Shown: positions 9,163 to 18,690, numbered from the stretch's first letter. The stretch is 64,000 nucleotides of DNA from Pedobacter terrae (GCF_900100705.1 NZ_FNCH01000005.1:62001-126000); one strand, 5' to 3'. Notes: generated from the sequence alone by a model not told the origin. Made by a program: numbers and translations.

Positions 9163-10708
9163 TCATTTCCTTTCCAGCCTTCGGTAAAGTAAAACTAAAT
9201 ATAGAACCTTTGCCTATTTTGCTCTCTACCCAAAGAGTACCATTATGGTTTTTTATAATTTGGTCGCAAATATAAAGCCCTATCCCCATCCCTGGAAACT
9301 TCTTTTGAATTTCTACACCACGGTAAAAGCGTTCAAAAACTTTTTTCCTGTCTTCGGGACTCATTCCCAAACCAAAATCCTTAACCGATACCTTTACATA
9401 ATCACTTACATTGGCAATATTCACTTCTATTTTCTCCGAATCAGGTGCATATTTAATGGCATTTGACAGCAGGTTGCTCACGACCTGGGCAATATGCGAC
9501 TCATCTGCAACTACTTTAGCTCCTGTTTGGCCACTCAATATAATTTGATGACCGGGAACCGTCGTGCGCATGCCTTCAACAGCTTCAGTAATCATGGCAT
9601 CAAAATCAAACTTTGCCATGTGCAATTCCATGTTACCACTTTGGATCCGTGAAACGTCGAGCAATTCACTAATTAACGAGTTTAACCGCTCTACATATAC
9701 AGATACTTTACCAAAAGTTGATAAAAATTTATCACTCGCATTTTCTGGCATTGCACGTTCCAGTAGTTGTACATAACCTTTTATTGTGGTTAACGGCGTA
9801 CGGAGTTCGTGACTGGCAATTGATAAGAAATCATCTTTTCTGGTCTCTACTTCGCGCTTTTCAGTAATATCTTCGATAGCAAGTAATATCTGGTCTTTAA
9901 ATTGTCCTTCAAACTCTACCCTGTAAGCATTCAGCAACATCAGTTTCTTTCCGATGTGTGGAAAATCATGTTCAACCTCAAAATCTACAACCGGATTATT
10001 AGTTGGCAGAATTTTAACGAGCAGCTCTCGTAGTTTTGGAATATCCCACTGATGATTACCTAAATCATATAACTGACGGCCAACTGTTTCTTCCTTGCTT
10101 ACCTTAAAAGTCCTTAAAAAATGATAGTTAGCGCTTAACACATTAAAATCAGGATCGAGCACTAAAAGTCCTTCGCGCACCGTTTCAATAATACTCGATA
10201 GGAATGCTTCGCTTTCCCGAAGTTCGCTTGTGCGCTCCCTAATACGCTTTTCCATCACCAACTTTTGTTGACGCAGGTCTTGCTCCGCATTCTTTCTAGC
10301 GGTTACATCATTCTGTACCCCTATAAAATGGGTTACTTCTCCATCCTCATTTTTAACCGGCGACATATAGAGTTCATTCCAAAATAGATCGCCATTCTTT
10401 TTATAGTTTCTAATTTCTACCCGGCATTCTTCACCTTCGGTAATACATTTGGCCAAAATTGCCCGCTCTTTTTGGTTTCGGTCTTGTGCTTGCAGAAATC
10501 TGCAGTTGTGGCCAATAATTTCCTTTCTGGAGTATCCGGTAATATTTTCAAAAGCTTTATTACAATAGATAATCGGATTATCCGGCTGAGTATGATCAGT
10601 GATGATAATGCCAGAAATAGAGGCGTCCAATGCCATCGTCATCAGCTGGAAATTAGTGGCGCCCGCATTTCCTGAAAGTTCAAATTTTCGATTGTTAGAT
10701 GTTTCCAA
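9155..10708 (-). CDS. LOV-PAS sensor histidine kinase (blue-light photoreceptor type)
   Basis: 517 residues. The first sensor domain (about 22-140) is a LOV domain: GHNCRFLQ supplies the photoactive Cys at residue 69, and NYKKNGDLFWNELYMSPVKN and the closing FIGVQNDVT give the Asn and Gln residues that bind flavin mononucleotide. A helical linker leads to a second PAS domain (about 165-280), then HisKA with the phosphoacceptor His near 298 (FLSIASHELRTPLTTIKGY) and HATPase_c with NLLSNAIKYAP, VKDFGLGMS and GMGIGLYICDQI. No membrane segment is seen, so it is cytoplasmic. It is coupled to the receiver gene at 8800. The start is uncertain: TTG at 10708 gives the full frame, while ATG at 10642 (residue 23) would begin at the LOV boundary. 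Confidence 0.93.
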   Translation of the reverse strand: METSNNRKFELSGNAGATNFQLMTMALDASISGIIITDHTQPDNPIIYCNKAFENITGYSRKEIIGHNCRFLQAQDRNQKERAILAKCITEGEECRVEIRNYKKNGDLFWNELYMSPVKNEDGEVTHFIGVQNDVTARKNAEQDLRQQKLVMEKRIRERTSELRESEAFLSSIIETVREGLLVLDPDFNVLSANYHFLRTFKVSKEETVGRQLYDLGNHQWDIPKLRELLVKILPTNNPVVDFEVEHDFPHIGKKLMLLNAYRVEFEGQFKDQILLAIEDITEKREVETRKDDFLSIASHELRTPLTTIKGYVQLLERAMPENASDKFLSTFGKVSVYVERLNSLISELLDVSRIQSGNMELHMAKFDFDAMITEAVEGMRTTVPGHQIILSGQTGAKVVADESHIAQVVSNLLSNAIKYAPDSEKIEVNIANVSDYVKVSVKDFGLGMSPEDRKKVFERFYRGVEIQKKFPGMGIGLYICDQIIKNHNGTLWVESKIGKGSIFSFTLPKAGKEMNG

Positions 10709-11297
10709 TTGATCTGTATAATATTGTGAGTGGCTGACTTATATTTTAATAGTGATTTTAATTATCTAATTTCCTTTTAATGAATAAAATTCATCATATA
10801 ACCCCTTAAGCAATAATTTGTTTTATTTCTTTACAACTAAAATGTGGCAACATTGCGAAAGTGTAGACGATTGTTTGAGATCATGACTGGTTTAAATATC
10901 ATACGAAAATAGCTTTTTTTAAAACAATTCTGATTAAAACAATTCTGAAACTGCAGCTGTTACCACACCACATCTACCTAAAAAACTATATAATCGGTTA
11001 GTTGAAATCGATCCAGGCTGCCAGTAAATCTGGCAGCTTTTTAATTTCCGGGCAAAGATATATTCCACATCAAATCCTCTGAAGCCTTTGTTTGCCGGTT
11101 TGGCACGGTAAAACCGGTTAAAAACGTGGGCTTGTCTTTTTTAACTGCCCGTTATAACACTGAAAAACATTGAGTTAGCCTAATCATTATTTTTTTTATC
11201 CTCACTTCAGGAGGAGCTAAAACATTTTCCAAAAAAATGATGTTTATCTGCAAATACTCCCGCTCGAGGAGAAGCAAACACTATTATCACGCACAGA
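10709..11297. other. 589-base intergenic region with one orphan terminator-like hairpin
   Basis: Separates the divergent LOV kinase from the PqiA-like pair, so it should hold promoters for both. The only strong structure is the hairpin at 11016-11042. A weaker dyad ccggttt / aaaccgg lies at 11095-11117. The first 280 bases are AT-rich and contain the direct repeat taaaacaattctga at about 10920-10950. I see no credible protein gene here; the longest ATG frame near the hairpin encodes only 14 residues. Confidence 0.6.
11016..11042 (+). terminator. Orphan intrinsic-terminator-like hairpin
   Basis: Perfect 8-bp stem gctgccag / ctggcagc with a taaat loop followed by five T on the plus strand. No annotated plus-strand gene ends here, so it may close a small RNA or a leader transcript ahead of the PqiA-like genes. 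Confidence 0.6.
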
Positions 11298-12620
11298 TTG
11301 GAAAAAATAATCAACAAACCTGCAACAGGAAAACTTATTTACCGGATTTTGCTGATCCTTGCATTGGGCATACTGCTTGTTGCCGAAGGCTTTTTTGGTT
11401 TAAGGCTCCATGAATTATCGGAAAAACAGGAACAGATTAAACACGATTATTCCAGGGTAAATAACATCACTTATGGGCTTTTTTCTGTACAACAATGGAA
11501 AGACAAAGTTGCAGATATTGTTCACCACCAGGTTTCGGGTCTCAAAATAACCCGCAAACAAAAAAAGGTACTGCAGGGTGAAGTTGAACAGGTACTATTA
11601 GCACTTATTGATAAGGCAGAAGCCCTGGTGAATAAACCCAAAAAAACCATCAGTGGGAAGATTCAAAAATTTGCCATCAAAAACTTTGTTAATTCAGATA
11701 GTATCCGTGCTGAAGTGCCCACCTTTGCCAGAAAAATAATTGCTGAAATAGATAATCCAAAAAATAAAAAGCAACTGGGCAAAATGGCCTTAGGCGAATT
11801 TAACGAGATAGCCAAAGAAGAAAGTCAGGATACGGCATTTGTTGCCAATAACGCCCTAATGAAAAAAATTTACAATCGTTATGGCGTATCGAACAATCAA
11901 CAGTTAAACCAAAAGCTAACGGGTTCATTAAGAACCATTCGGCAACAAACCTACTATTACTGCTTTGGCATGTTAAGTTGCGTAATTGTTGTATTGGCAT
12001 TCTGGTGGCTATTACGCAAACGTACTGATCTGCACACCACGCTTTTTATCCTATCGTTACTTTTCGCCTTCATCCTCCTAGCTGTGGGCCTAACTGCATC
12101 TATGATTGAAGTAGATGCCCGAATCCGCTCTTTAGATTTTGTTTTACTTGGAGAACATGTAGTTTTTAGCGATCAGGTACTTTTTTTCCAGAGCAAGAGT
12201 ATTATGGATGTTGTTCGGGTATTAATCAGCCAATCGGCAATAGATTCTGTGCTGGTTGGTGTACTGATCCTGGCCTTTAGTATCCTGTTCCCGGTAGTTA
12301 AGTTAACTTCAACAGGCATTCACCTGCTGGGCGGCAAAAAGTGGGCAGAAAACGCCATCATTCGGTATTTTGCTTTTCAATCAGGCAAATGGAGTATGGC
12401 CGATGTAATTGTGATTGCTATTTTAATGGCATACATTGGTCTTAACGGACTTCTTGAAAATCAGCTGCGCGCACTGAACATCAATAATGATTCGCTTACG
12501 ATCCTTACAACCAACAACACTGCCCTGCAACCGGGCTACATTATTTTTATCTGTTTTGTACTTTATGGATTGATCCTTTCGACCATCCTTAAATCTATTA
12601 CTCCGCACAAAGTGCATTAA
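11298..12620 (+). CDS. PqiA-like integral membrane protein, copy 1
   Basis: 440 residues. It has one N-terminal membrane helix (about 15-33), a soluble domain of roughly 180 residues with the motif HDYSRVNNITYGLFSVQQWKD near 46-66, and a C-terminal block of four helices (about 213-230, 248-268, 312-333 and 405-430) resembling the paraquat-inducible protein A family. The segment VEVDARI-like IEVDARIRSLDFVLLGEHVV joins the first two of these. Members of the PqiA family are linked to envelope lipid transport and stress in other bacteria; the role here is inferred. The frame has no ATG near its start, so TTG at 11298 is taken. A purine stretch (gaggagaag) ends about 23 bases upstream, which is rather far. 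The next gene is a paralogue 12 bases downstream. Confidence 0.68.
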   Translation: MEKIINKPATGKLIYRILLILALGILLVAEGFFGLRLHELSEKQEQIKHDYSRVNNITYGLFSVQQWKDKVADIVHHQVSGLKITRKQKKVLQGEVEQVLLALIDKAEALVNKPKKTISGKIQKFAIKNFVNSDSIRAEVPTFARKIIAEIDNPKNKKQLGKMALGEFNEIAKEESQDTAFVANNALMKKIYNRYGVSNNQQLNQKLTGSLRTIRQQTYYYCFGMLSCVIVVLAFWWLLRKRTDLHTTLFILSLLFAFILLAVGLTASMIEVDARIRSLDFVLLGEHVVFSDQVLFFQSKSIMDVVRVLISQSAIDSVLVGVLILAFSILFPVVKLTSTGIHLLGGKKWAENAIIRYFAFQSGKWSMADVIVIAILMAYIGLNGLLENQLRALNINNDSLTILTTNNTALQPGYIIFICFVLYGLILSTILKSITPHKVH

Positions 12621-12632
12621 ATCCGAAAATGA

Positions 12633-13979
12633 ATGAGCGAATTGCAAAAAGATAACATCCATACGAATAATCGGATTAGACCAAAACAATCCAGATCGGC
12701 ATCTTTTATCCTGATTGCCGCGCTTTCATTGTTATTGGTCGCTGCAGCCTATTGTGGATACCGTTTCCGTGACCTTGCTTATGAGCAAAAGCATATTAAG
12801 GAAGATTATAGCCTTTCGAACAACATTACTTTTGGTATATTTTCGGTAGACCGCTGGGGAGATAAAATATCAGCAGTGGTTGATCGAAAGGTAAAGGAAT
12901 TTAACCTTACCAAAAGCCAAAAAGCAGATATGCAACAAGAGGTTGAAAAACAGCTGCACGGTATGGTTAACAAAGCTGTGGCTGAAGTAACGAGGCCTCA
13001 GAAAGGACTTGGTGCAAAACTCAAAAAACTTGCCTTCAACACATTTGTAGATGTAAAAGAAATCCACGCATTGGTTCCATCTTTCTCCCGTACCATTGTT
13101 ACCAAAATAACCAGTCCTAAAAGCCTGAAAAAGTTAAAATCTGTAGCCACTGGAAAACTTGATGAACTGGAAGCACAGACTTACGACCGAAGCAATGAGA
13201 CCATTTCATCGGTTGAGCATAGCATCTTTCAAAAGTACAAAGTAGACAATGCAAATGCTTTTGAAAAGGTTATCAATTCAAAGCTCGACAGGATTAAGGA
13301 TTTAAGCTACCAATATGCGATTGGGATGACTGCCTGTATCCTTATTGCCCTAATGCTCTGGCTATTATTGCGCAAGCGGGTAGATAGTGAGGTGACCCTT
13401 TTTGTAATCTCCTTACTTTTTGCTTTTATTTTACTTGCAGTTGGTGTATCTTCTCCTATTATTGAGGTAGATGCCCGTATTAAAACGCTTGAATTTGCGT
13501 TGCTGGGCGAAAAGCTTGTATTTACAAATCAGGTACTCTTTTTCCAGAGCCAAAGTATATTAGGTATTATTGGCACCCTGATAGAACAGCCTAAACCAGA
13601 TGCCATATTGGTAGGCATACTGCTGATGCTATTTGTGGTTATACTGCCTTTATTACGTCTTATTGCCCGGGGATTGCTCGTATCATGCGGTACATTACTG
13701 GGCAATTCGAAATTTATCCGTTTTTTAGCGTTCGACCTGAGCAAGTGGGACATGGCGGATGTGATGGTAGTTGGTATAGCCATGACATACATTGGTCTTA
13801 ACGGGATCTTGAAAAGTCAGCTATCGGGGCTAAATATCGATACCGAAGCCCTGAAAGTGGTTACTGTAAATAATTCTGCGCTACAGCTGGGTTTCTTCAT
13901 ATTTGTAGCCTATGTGGCTTACAACATTATTTTATCTTCTATTTTAAAACGCATAGACGAACAAAATGGCCCCTGCTAA
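12633..13979 (+). CDS. PqiA-like integral membrane protein, copy 2
   Basis: 448 residues, colinear with copy 1 from end to end: EDYSLSNNITFGIFSVDRWG matches DYSRVNNITYGLFSVQQWK, PIIEVDARIKTLEFALLGEK matches MIEVDARIRSLDFVLLGEH, and KWDMADVMVVGIAMTYIGLN matches KWSMADVIVIAILMAYIGLN. It has the same single N-terminal helix, soluble domain and four-helix C-terminal block. The 12-base gap to copy 1 and the terminator at 13992 show that the two form a bicistronic unit. Two related subunits may form a heteromer, which is inference. The ATG at 12633 is adopted; another ATG four bases upstream is out of frame. Confidence 0.7.
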   Translation: MSELQKDNIHTNNRIRPKQSRSASFILIAALSLLLVAAAYCGYRFRDLAYEQKHIKEDYSLSNNITFGIFSVDRWGDKISAVVDRKVKEFNLTKSQKADMQQEVEKQLHGMVNKAVAEVTRPQKGLGAKLKKLAFNTFVDVKEIHALVPSFSRTIVTKITSPKSLKKLKSVATGKLDELEAQTYDRSNETISSVEHSIFQKYKVDNANAFEKVINSKLDRIKDLSYQYAIGMTACILIALMLWLLLRKRVDSEVTLFVISLLFAFILLAVGVSSPIIEVDARIKTLEFALLGEKLVFTNQVLFFQSQSILGIIGTLIEQPKPDAILVGILLMLFVVILPLLRLIARGLLVSCGTLLGNSKFIRFLAFDLSKWDMADVMVVGIAMTYIGLNGILKSQLSGLNIDTEALKVVTVNNSALQLGFFIFVAYVAYNIILSSILKRIDEQNGPC

Positions 13980-13991
13980 TAGTGGTTATTG

Positions 13992-14031
13992 AGGTGTTGG
14001 TATAAGATTAAACATCACACCAACACCTTTT
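13992..14031 (+). terminator. Intrinsic terminator after the PqiA-like pair
   Basis: Stem aggtgttggt pairs exactly with accaacacct across a loop of about 18 bases and is followed by a short T run (ttttatt). It begins 13 bases past the stop codon of copy 2. Confidence 0.75.
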
Positions 14032-14145
14032 ATTGGCTCTTATTTTATCCACCAAACACTAAGACACTCCACGCAAAGTTTTAAAAATATTGTTACGCCG
14101 GTAAATTATCAAAATGATTACTTTTGTATTAACGGAATATCATCA

Positions 14146-16197
14146 ATGCTAACTCCAACCCATACGTCCAATTTTATAGGCCTTGCACCGATACCAATAT
14201 TTACGATTGATCCTGATTCTCTGCAACTGGAATATGCAAATGCGCGATTTTTAGCTGTAATGAATAAAAGTCTGGATGAAATACTGAAACTGAATTTTCA
14301 TGATATTTTTGGTCAAAATCTATCTTCAGTTACCTCTGATTTCCTGCTGCAGCTGAAGAATACTTCAAACCATGATACCATACCCGTACAGATTCCTGAT
14401 TTAGAAAGCAGTATAGCACCATTTTCAAATTATAGTTATTTTGCCAATAGATTAGTTGAGGCAACGGGTAAGCTAAAAATTGCCGTTTGGTTAATTGCTA
14501 AAAACGTCCCTGCTACGAAGCAGGATACATCCATAGCTAGTCCAACTCCAGCATACCAGGAGCCTGGGAAAGAAATGCCATCAACGATGGAACCTGCAGT
14601 AAAGCCCCCTACAATAGAATATGTACAAGTTACCGAAGAAAGCCCGGAGATAACAACTGAGCCTTTACCCATTGCTAAAGAAGATGTTCAAAAAAGCGAA
14701 GCGGAAGGAAAACAGCAAACTTTAGCAGAAACCTGGACACAACTGGAAGCAAGCCGTGAATGGTTTAAAAATATGGTTCGCTCTTCTCCTGTTCCTATGT
14801 TGATTACTAAGGGTGAAGACATGGTTTTTGATGTGATTAATAATGCCATGCTTCATTTAATTGGTAGAGATAGCTCCGTTTTGGGTAAGCCCTGGTTTGA
14901 GGCTATTCCCGAATTGGTTGGACAACCCGTAATAGATGAACTGTTTTACGCCTACCGCACGGGGCTCACCCATCATGTACCAGGCGTTGCTATATCACTA
15001 ATCAAAAATGGCGAACCTGCGCTAGGCTATTACGACCTGACCTATACCCCTTTGAAAATAAATGGAAAGGTAATCGGGCTGATGCAAACAGCCACCGACA
15101 TTACTGAGCATGTAACTTCAAAAGAAAAGCTTTTAAAGGCATATGAACAGATCAGGCTATCTAAAGAGGCTGCGCAGTTAGGTACTTTTGACATGGATAT
15201 GGTTACCGGCCATTTACAATGGGACGACCGGTGCAGGCTGTTATTCGGGATAAGCCATTCAAATGAAGTTGATTTTGAGCGGGATTTTTTACAGAACCTC
15301 CATCCGGAAGATTTAGACAGGATTAATGCAGTTTTAGCCTACGTTTTTGACAAAAAGGCTAGCAACGGTATTTATGATGTAAAATATCGCACCATTGGAT
15401 CTGAAGATAAACGCCTGCGTTGGATAAGAGCCAAGGGGCAGGTTTATTTTGATGCCAACGATAAACCATTGCGTTTTATCGGTTCAGTACTGGATATTAC
15501 CGAACAAAAGGAAGATGAACAGCGCAAAAATGATTTTATTGGCATGGCAAGCCACGAGCTGAAAACACCCCTTACTTCTATAAATAGCTATCTGCAACTT
15601 TTGCAATACCTCGCCAGTCTGCAAAGCGAAGACAAAATGCTTACTGCAATTGATAAATCGCTAAACCAGGTGAAGCGGATGATCCGGATGATTGATGGAT
15701 TTTTGAATGTTTCCCGTTTGGAATCGGGAAAGATAGCGATTGATAAACAACAATTTGAAATTACCGGTTTATTAAAAGAGGTTTGCGAAGAAACCTTAAT
15801 GTTAACCACAGGTTATGATGTAAAACTACGCCTTGCCGATGAGGTAATGGTTTATGCCGACCGTAGCAAATTAAACCAGGTACTTCAAAACCTGATTGGT
15901 AATGCCATTAAGTACTCTATTTTAGGGAGTGAGGTTAATATACAATATGTAGTTGATCAAAGCCATATCACGATTAGTGTTATTGATAAGGGCATTGGCA
16001 TTAAACCAGAGCATCAACAAAAACTTTTCGACCGGTATTACCGGGTTGAAAATGACAGCACCATAGCCGGTTTCGGAATAGGGTTATATCTCTGTGCAGA
16101 AATTGTAACCCGCCATCAGGGTAAGATATGGGTGGAGAGTGAATTTGGAAAAGGCAGTACGTTTTCATTCAGTATTCCACTGAGCACTGCCAGCTAA
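14146..16197 (+). CDS. Multi-PAS sensor histidine kinase
   Basis: 683 residues with no membrane segment, so probably a soluble sensor. An N-terminal PAS domain (about 8-105) is followed by a Pro/Thr/Glu-rich linker (about 125-195), a second PAS (about 205-325) ending in MQTATDITEH, and a third PAS of the PAS_3 type (about 340-455, HPEDLDRINAVL to SVLDITEQK). HisKA has its phosphoacceptor His near residue 470 (FIGMASHELKTPLTSINSY). HATPase_c shows NQVLQNLIGNAIKYS, VIDKGIGIK and GFGIGLYLCAEI. None of the PAS domains carries the NCRFLQ Cys motif, so it is not a LOV protein. It has no adjacent regulator; an orphan kinase may share the receiver at 8800. The GH9 locus is convergent downstream. Confidence 0.92.
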   Translation: MLTPTHTSNFIGLAPIPIFTIDPDSLQLEYANARFLAVMNKSLDEILKLNFHDIFGQNLSSVTSDFLLQLKNTSNHDTIPVQIPDLESSIAPFSNYSYFANRLVEATGKLKIAVWLIAKNVPATKQDTSIASPTPAYQEPGKEMPSTMEPAVKPPTIEYVQVTEESPEITTEPLPIAKEDVQKSEAEGKQQTLAETWTQLEASREWFKNMVRSSPVPMLITKGEDMVFDVINNAMLHLIGRDSSVLGKPWFEAIPELVGQPVIDELFYAYRTGLTHHVPGVAISLIKNGEPALGYYDLTYTPLKINGKVIGLMQTATDITEHVTSKEKLLKAYEQIRLSKEAAQLGTFDMDMVTGHLQWDDRCRLLFGISHSNEVDFERDFLQNLHPEDLDRINAVLAYVFDKKASNGIYDVKYRTIGSEDKRLRWIRAKGQVYFDANDKPLRFIGSVLDITEQKEDEQRKNDFIGMASHELKTPLTSINSYLQLLQYLASLQSEDKMLTAIDKSLNQVKRMIRMIDGFLNVSRLESGKIAIDKQQFEITGLLKEVCEETLMLTTGYDVKLRLADEVMVYADRSKLNQVLQNLIGNAIKYSILGSEVNIQYVVDQSHITISVIDKGIGIKPEHQQKLFDRYYRVENDSTIAGFGIGLYLCAEIVTRHQGKIWVESEFGKGSTFSFSIPLSTAS

Positions 16198-16251
16198 ATA
16201 CCAGAAGTCATCTATTCAAAACGATCAAATCGCTAACAGATTAAGATAAAT

Positions 16252-16354
16252 TGTCATTTCAACCGCAGTGGAGAACCCGAAGGCTCTGCGAAGCAAAATC
16301 TTTTTACATAGTTCAAAGATTTCTCCGTTTCGCTATGCTTCAGTCGAAATGACG
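16252..16354. repeat. REP-like imperfect palindromic element (family A)
   Basis: Ends tgtcatttcaaccgcagtgg and cagtcgaaatgacg are imperfect inverted repeats and enclose ttacatagttcaaagattt. It shares sequence with 28623-28703 and with partial copies at 18765, 30021 and 63650. Lies between convergent genes, where it may help end transcription. Confidence 0.65.
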
Positions 16355-16384
16355 CCCGATTTATAATAACGATCATTTTGATTC

Positions 16385-18145
16385 TTATTTTTTTCCTGCT
16401 TCAAGATACTCCATTGCATTTGCCACATACACCAATGGGGCATTCCAATTAATGGCAATTTCATTACTTGCATAAGAATTAACATCATCCAGGTATGACA
16501 ATTCCGGTTCAGAATCATATTTCAATCCATCTTGTTTTTCCCGGTTCGGCCCACCAACCAGCAAGCCTGGAATGGGTTCAGTAATACCATCTGCGAAAGA
16601 CAGGCGATGATGCGGATGCATAGGTGATTTATGGCCAATACCTGTTACAAAACAATAACCGGTGGCATTTTTTCCCAAAACGTAATCCAGGTTGCTAACC
16701 GCAGCATTCAGATAGGCATCATTTTTGGAAAATAAATAAGCATTTATCAGTAATATGCTTTGATTCATTGCTGAAGAATTACTCCCCCACGCAAAATCAT
16801 AAAGCGAAGCACCGATCACCGTATGATATGGGCCTGTTTTAAAATCAGTTAATAAACGGTCTGCCAGCGTCAGTATTTTCTTCTTCAAAATACTGCTCAC
16901 GCTTTTGTAACGCTCAGAAAGTTGCCCCTCGCACCTAATTAACGTATAATAGCCCAATATGCCCACATTGCTCCAGCTCGGTAAGCTTACCGGGGCATTT
17001 AAACGGGCAAAAAAAGCATCAAAATAGGTTTGTTCTCCTGTTGAGGCCAAAAGTTCTGCCGAGGCCCAGATCCATTCATCTTCAAAGTTCTTATCGCCGT
17101 AAGCGCCTGTGTTTACTTTAAGGTTATACGTTTTGTTGAGCAGATCCTGATCGTAAACAACGTTCGGATTATTTACCGACCAACGCCAGGCATTTCTGGA
17201 TGCTAACAGGCAACTATCTGCCAACCCGGGATATTGCTCAGGAAAGTGTTTAAAAATGCGATAAGCTTGCGCCGCAACAGCCGCTAAGTTAAGTGTAGCT
17301 GCAGTGCCTTTCGCCACCACGTAACGTTTTGATAAGGCTTTATCTGGCATCACCATTCCGTCGAAATCCAGGTTGGTACATTTATGATACACGCCGCCAT
17401 CACCAGTATCCTGCATTTTAAGCATCCATCGCAAATTGTAAAGGGCTTCTGTTAATATATCCGGAATTTTATTTTTCGCATGGGGAATATGCACTTCCTG
17501 AGTTAGGAAATATTCAGAAAAATCTTCATAAGCAGAAAGTAAAGTTGAGGTGGAAATTCCGCTATTCACCACATATTTATTATAATCTCCGGCATCATAC
17601 CATCCACCCGAAACGTTAATCTTACTATCTACCTTTCGGTTTTTAGAAGTGGCTGATGGATGAATATAAACTGCAGTATCCGGATGCCCGGCAACACGAT
17701 TCCATTTTCCGGCGTAGTTCACATCCAGCGCAGATGAAGCCCGCTGATAATAGAATGCTTTTAATGCGGCCACTGCTAAATTGTGGTACACACCATCTGC
17801 AATCTTAAAAACAGGAGAATCAGGAACTCCGGCAATTCGGATGATATATTCGCCTGATTGATTGAAAGCACTAAAATCTGCTATTCTGGTTGTAATTTTT
17901 GAATAGCCTGTCGTTTTTGGCTCCGATAATACACCGGTGTACACCACCTTTCGGCCTGGCATAGCTAACAATTCGAACTTGCTTTCTGAAACGGGATTGA
18001 GTAAAACCGCACTTTTTTCGAGCTTTGGATAATAACCCGACTGGTTCAGCACAACTTGAGGAGCCGCTATTTGCTGCGCATTAACTGCGGTTGTAATCAG
18101 TGACAAACCCATGAAGAATAACTTATATACCATGCGATTCATCAT
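16385..18145 (-). CDS. Glycoside hydrolase family 9 endoglucanase with N-terminal Ig-like (CelD_N) domain
   Basis: 586 residues. Signal peptide about 1-23 (cleavage after VNA), then an Ig-like CelD_N domain (about 25-115, VVLNQSGYYPKLEKSAVL), then the GH9 alpha-toroid. The signature GGWYDAGDYNKYVVNSG at about 178-194 holds the catalytic base Asp pair. The C-terminal block HPHHRLSFADGI and the acid Glu in NSYASNEIAINWNAPLVY near residue 560 complete the active site. It would cleave beta-1,4-glucan type linkages, probably at the cell surface or in the periplasm. Its ATG overlaps the stop of the CBM-like gene (ATGA), so the two are translationally coupled. It is the last gene of the SusCD locus that starts at 28207. 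Confidence 0.93.
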   Translation of the reverse strand: MMNRMVYKLFFMGLSLITTAVNAQQIAAPQVVLNQSGYYPKLEKSAVLLNPVSESKFELLAMPGRKVVYTGVLSEPKTTGYSKITTRIADFSAFNQSGEYIIRIAGVPDSPVFKIADGVYHNLAVAALKAFYYQRASSALDVNYAGKWNRVAGHPDTAVYIHPSATSKNRKVDSKINVSGGWYDAGDYNKYVVNSGISTSTLLSAYEDFSEYFLTQEVHIPHAKNKIPDILTEALYNLRWMLKMQDTGDGGVYHKCTNLDFDGMVMPDKALSKRYVVAKGTAATLNLAAVAAQAYRIFKHFPEQYPGLADSCLLASRNAWRWSVNNPNVVYDQDLLNKTYNLKVNTGAYGDKNFEDEWIWASAELLASTGEQTYFDAFFARLNAPVSLPSWSNVGILGYYTLIRCEGQLSERYKSVSSILKKKILTLADRLLTDFKTGPYHTVIGASLYDFAWGSNSSAMNQSILLINAYLFSKNDAYLNAAVSNLDYVLGKNATGYCFVTGIGHKSPMHPHHRLSFADGITEPIPGLLVGGPNREKQDGLKYDSEPELSYLDDVNSYASNEIAINWNAPLVYVANAMEYLEAGKK

Positions 18146-18690
18146 AAATATTTTTCAAACTCAGCTTGAGTGATCACTTTTAAACTTACCTCATCTATGA
18201 ACATGGTGCCCGTAACATAGCCCAATGCAAATAACAATTTTATTTTCGTTATGCCCGGTGGAATAATGTATGCTTTTTCATATAACTTCCAATCTTCATT
18301 TCCGGTAACAGAGGCAATGTTGATTCCCTCACCTATTTTAGTTTTCTGTTTGTTAAGTGTTTCGAAAAGAAATAATGCCCCATTCCAGGAATCTTTTCCA
18401 GTACTCACTGCATCTGCTTTAATCTTCGCGCTCATGAGTATGTACTGGGTATTTTTTGGCAAAGAAACAATCTGGTGCATACCGGTCCATTTGGAAGAAT
18501 CTGAAGAAAATAGCGCAGCGCTCATTTTCCCGGCGCTATACAGGTATGGCGTCACTTTCGCCGAATATTCAACCCAGCTCTCTAACTCATTTTCGAAACC
18601 ACCATTAAGCACCAGGTTTTTTTGTGCAAAAACAGTAGAACTGGCTACCAGCATGATCATACCGGCAACAATATATTTTATCACTCTCAT
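18142..18690 (-). CDS. Exported carbohydrate-binding-module-like protein (CBM4/9 type)
   Basis: 182 residues. Signal peptide about 1-22 ending in VFA-QK. The mature protein is a single beta-sandwich domain of the galactose-binding/CBM4_9 type: NLVLNGGFENELESWVEY opens it, MSAALFSSDSSKWTGMHQIV and YILMSAKIKAD follow, and TGTMFIDEVSLKVI closes it. No catalytic domain is attached. Its stop overlaps the start of the GH9 gene by four bases, so the protein is probably made in fixed ratio with the enzyme and works on the same glucan. The CBM family number is a guess from fold features. Confidence 0.72.
   Translation of the reverse strand: MRVIKYIVAGMIMLVASSTVFAQKNLVLNGGFENELESWVEYSAKVTPYLYSAGKMSAALFSSDSSKWTGMHQIVSLPKNTQYILMSAKIKADAVSTGKDSWNGALFLFETLNKQKTKIGEGINIASVTGNEDWKLYEKAYIIPPGITKIKLLFALGYVTGTMFIDEVSLKVITQAEFEKYL

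Noticed and set aside
14146..16197. Second LOV photoreceptor
   Set aside because: None of its three PAS domains has the NCRFLQ-type Cys motif.
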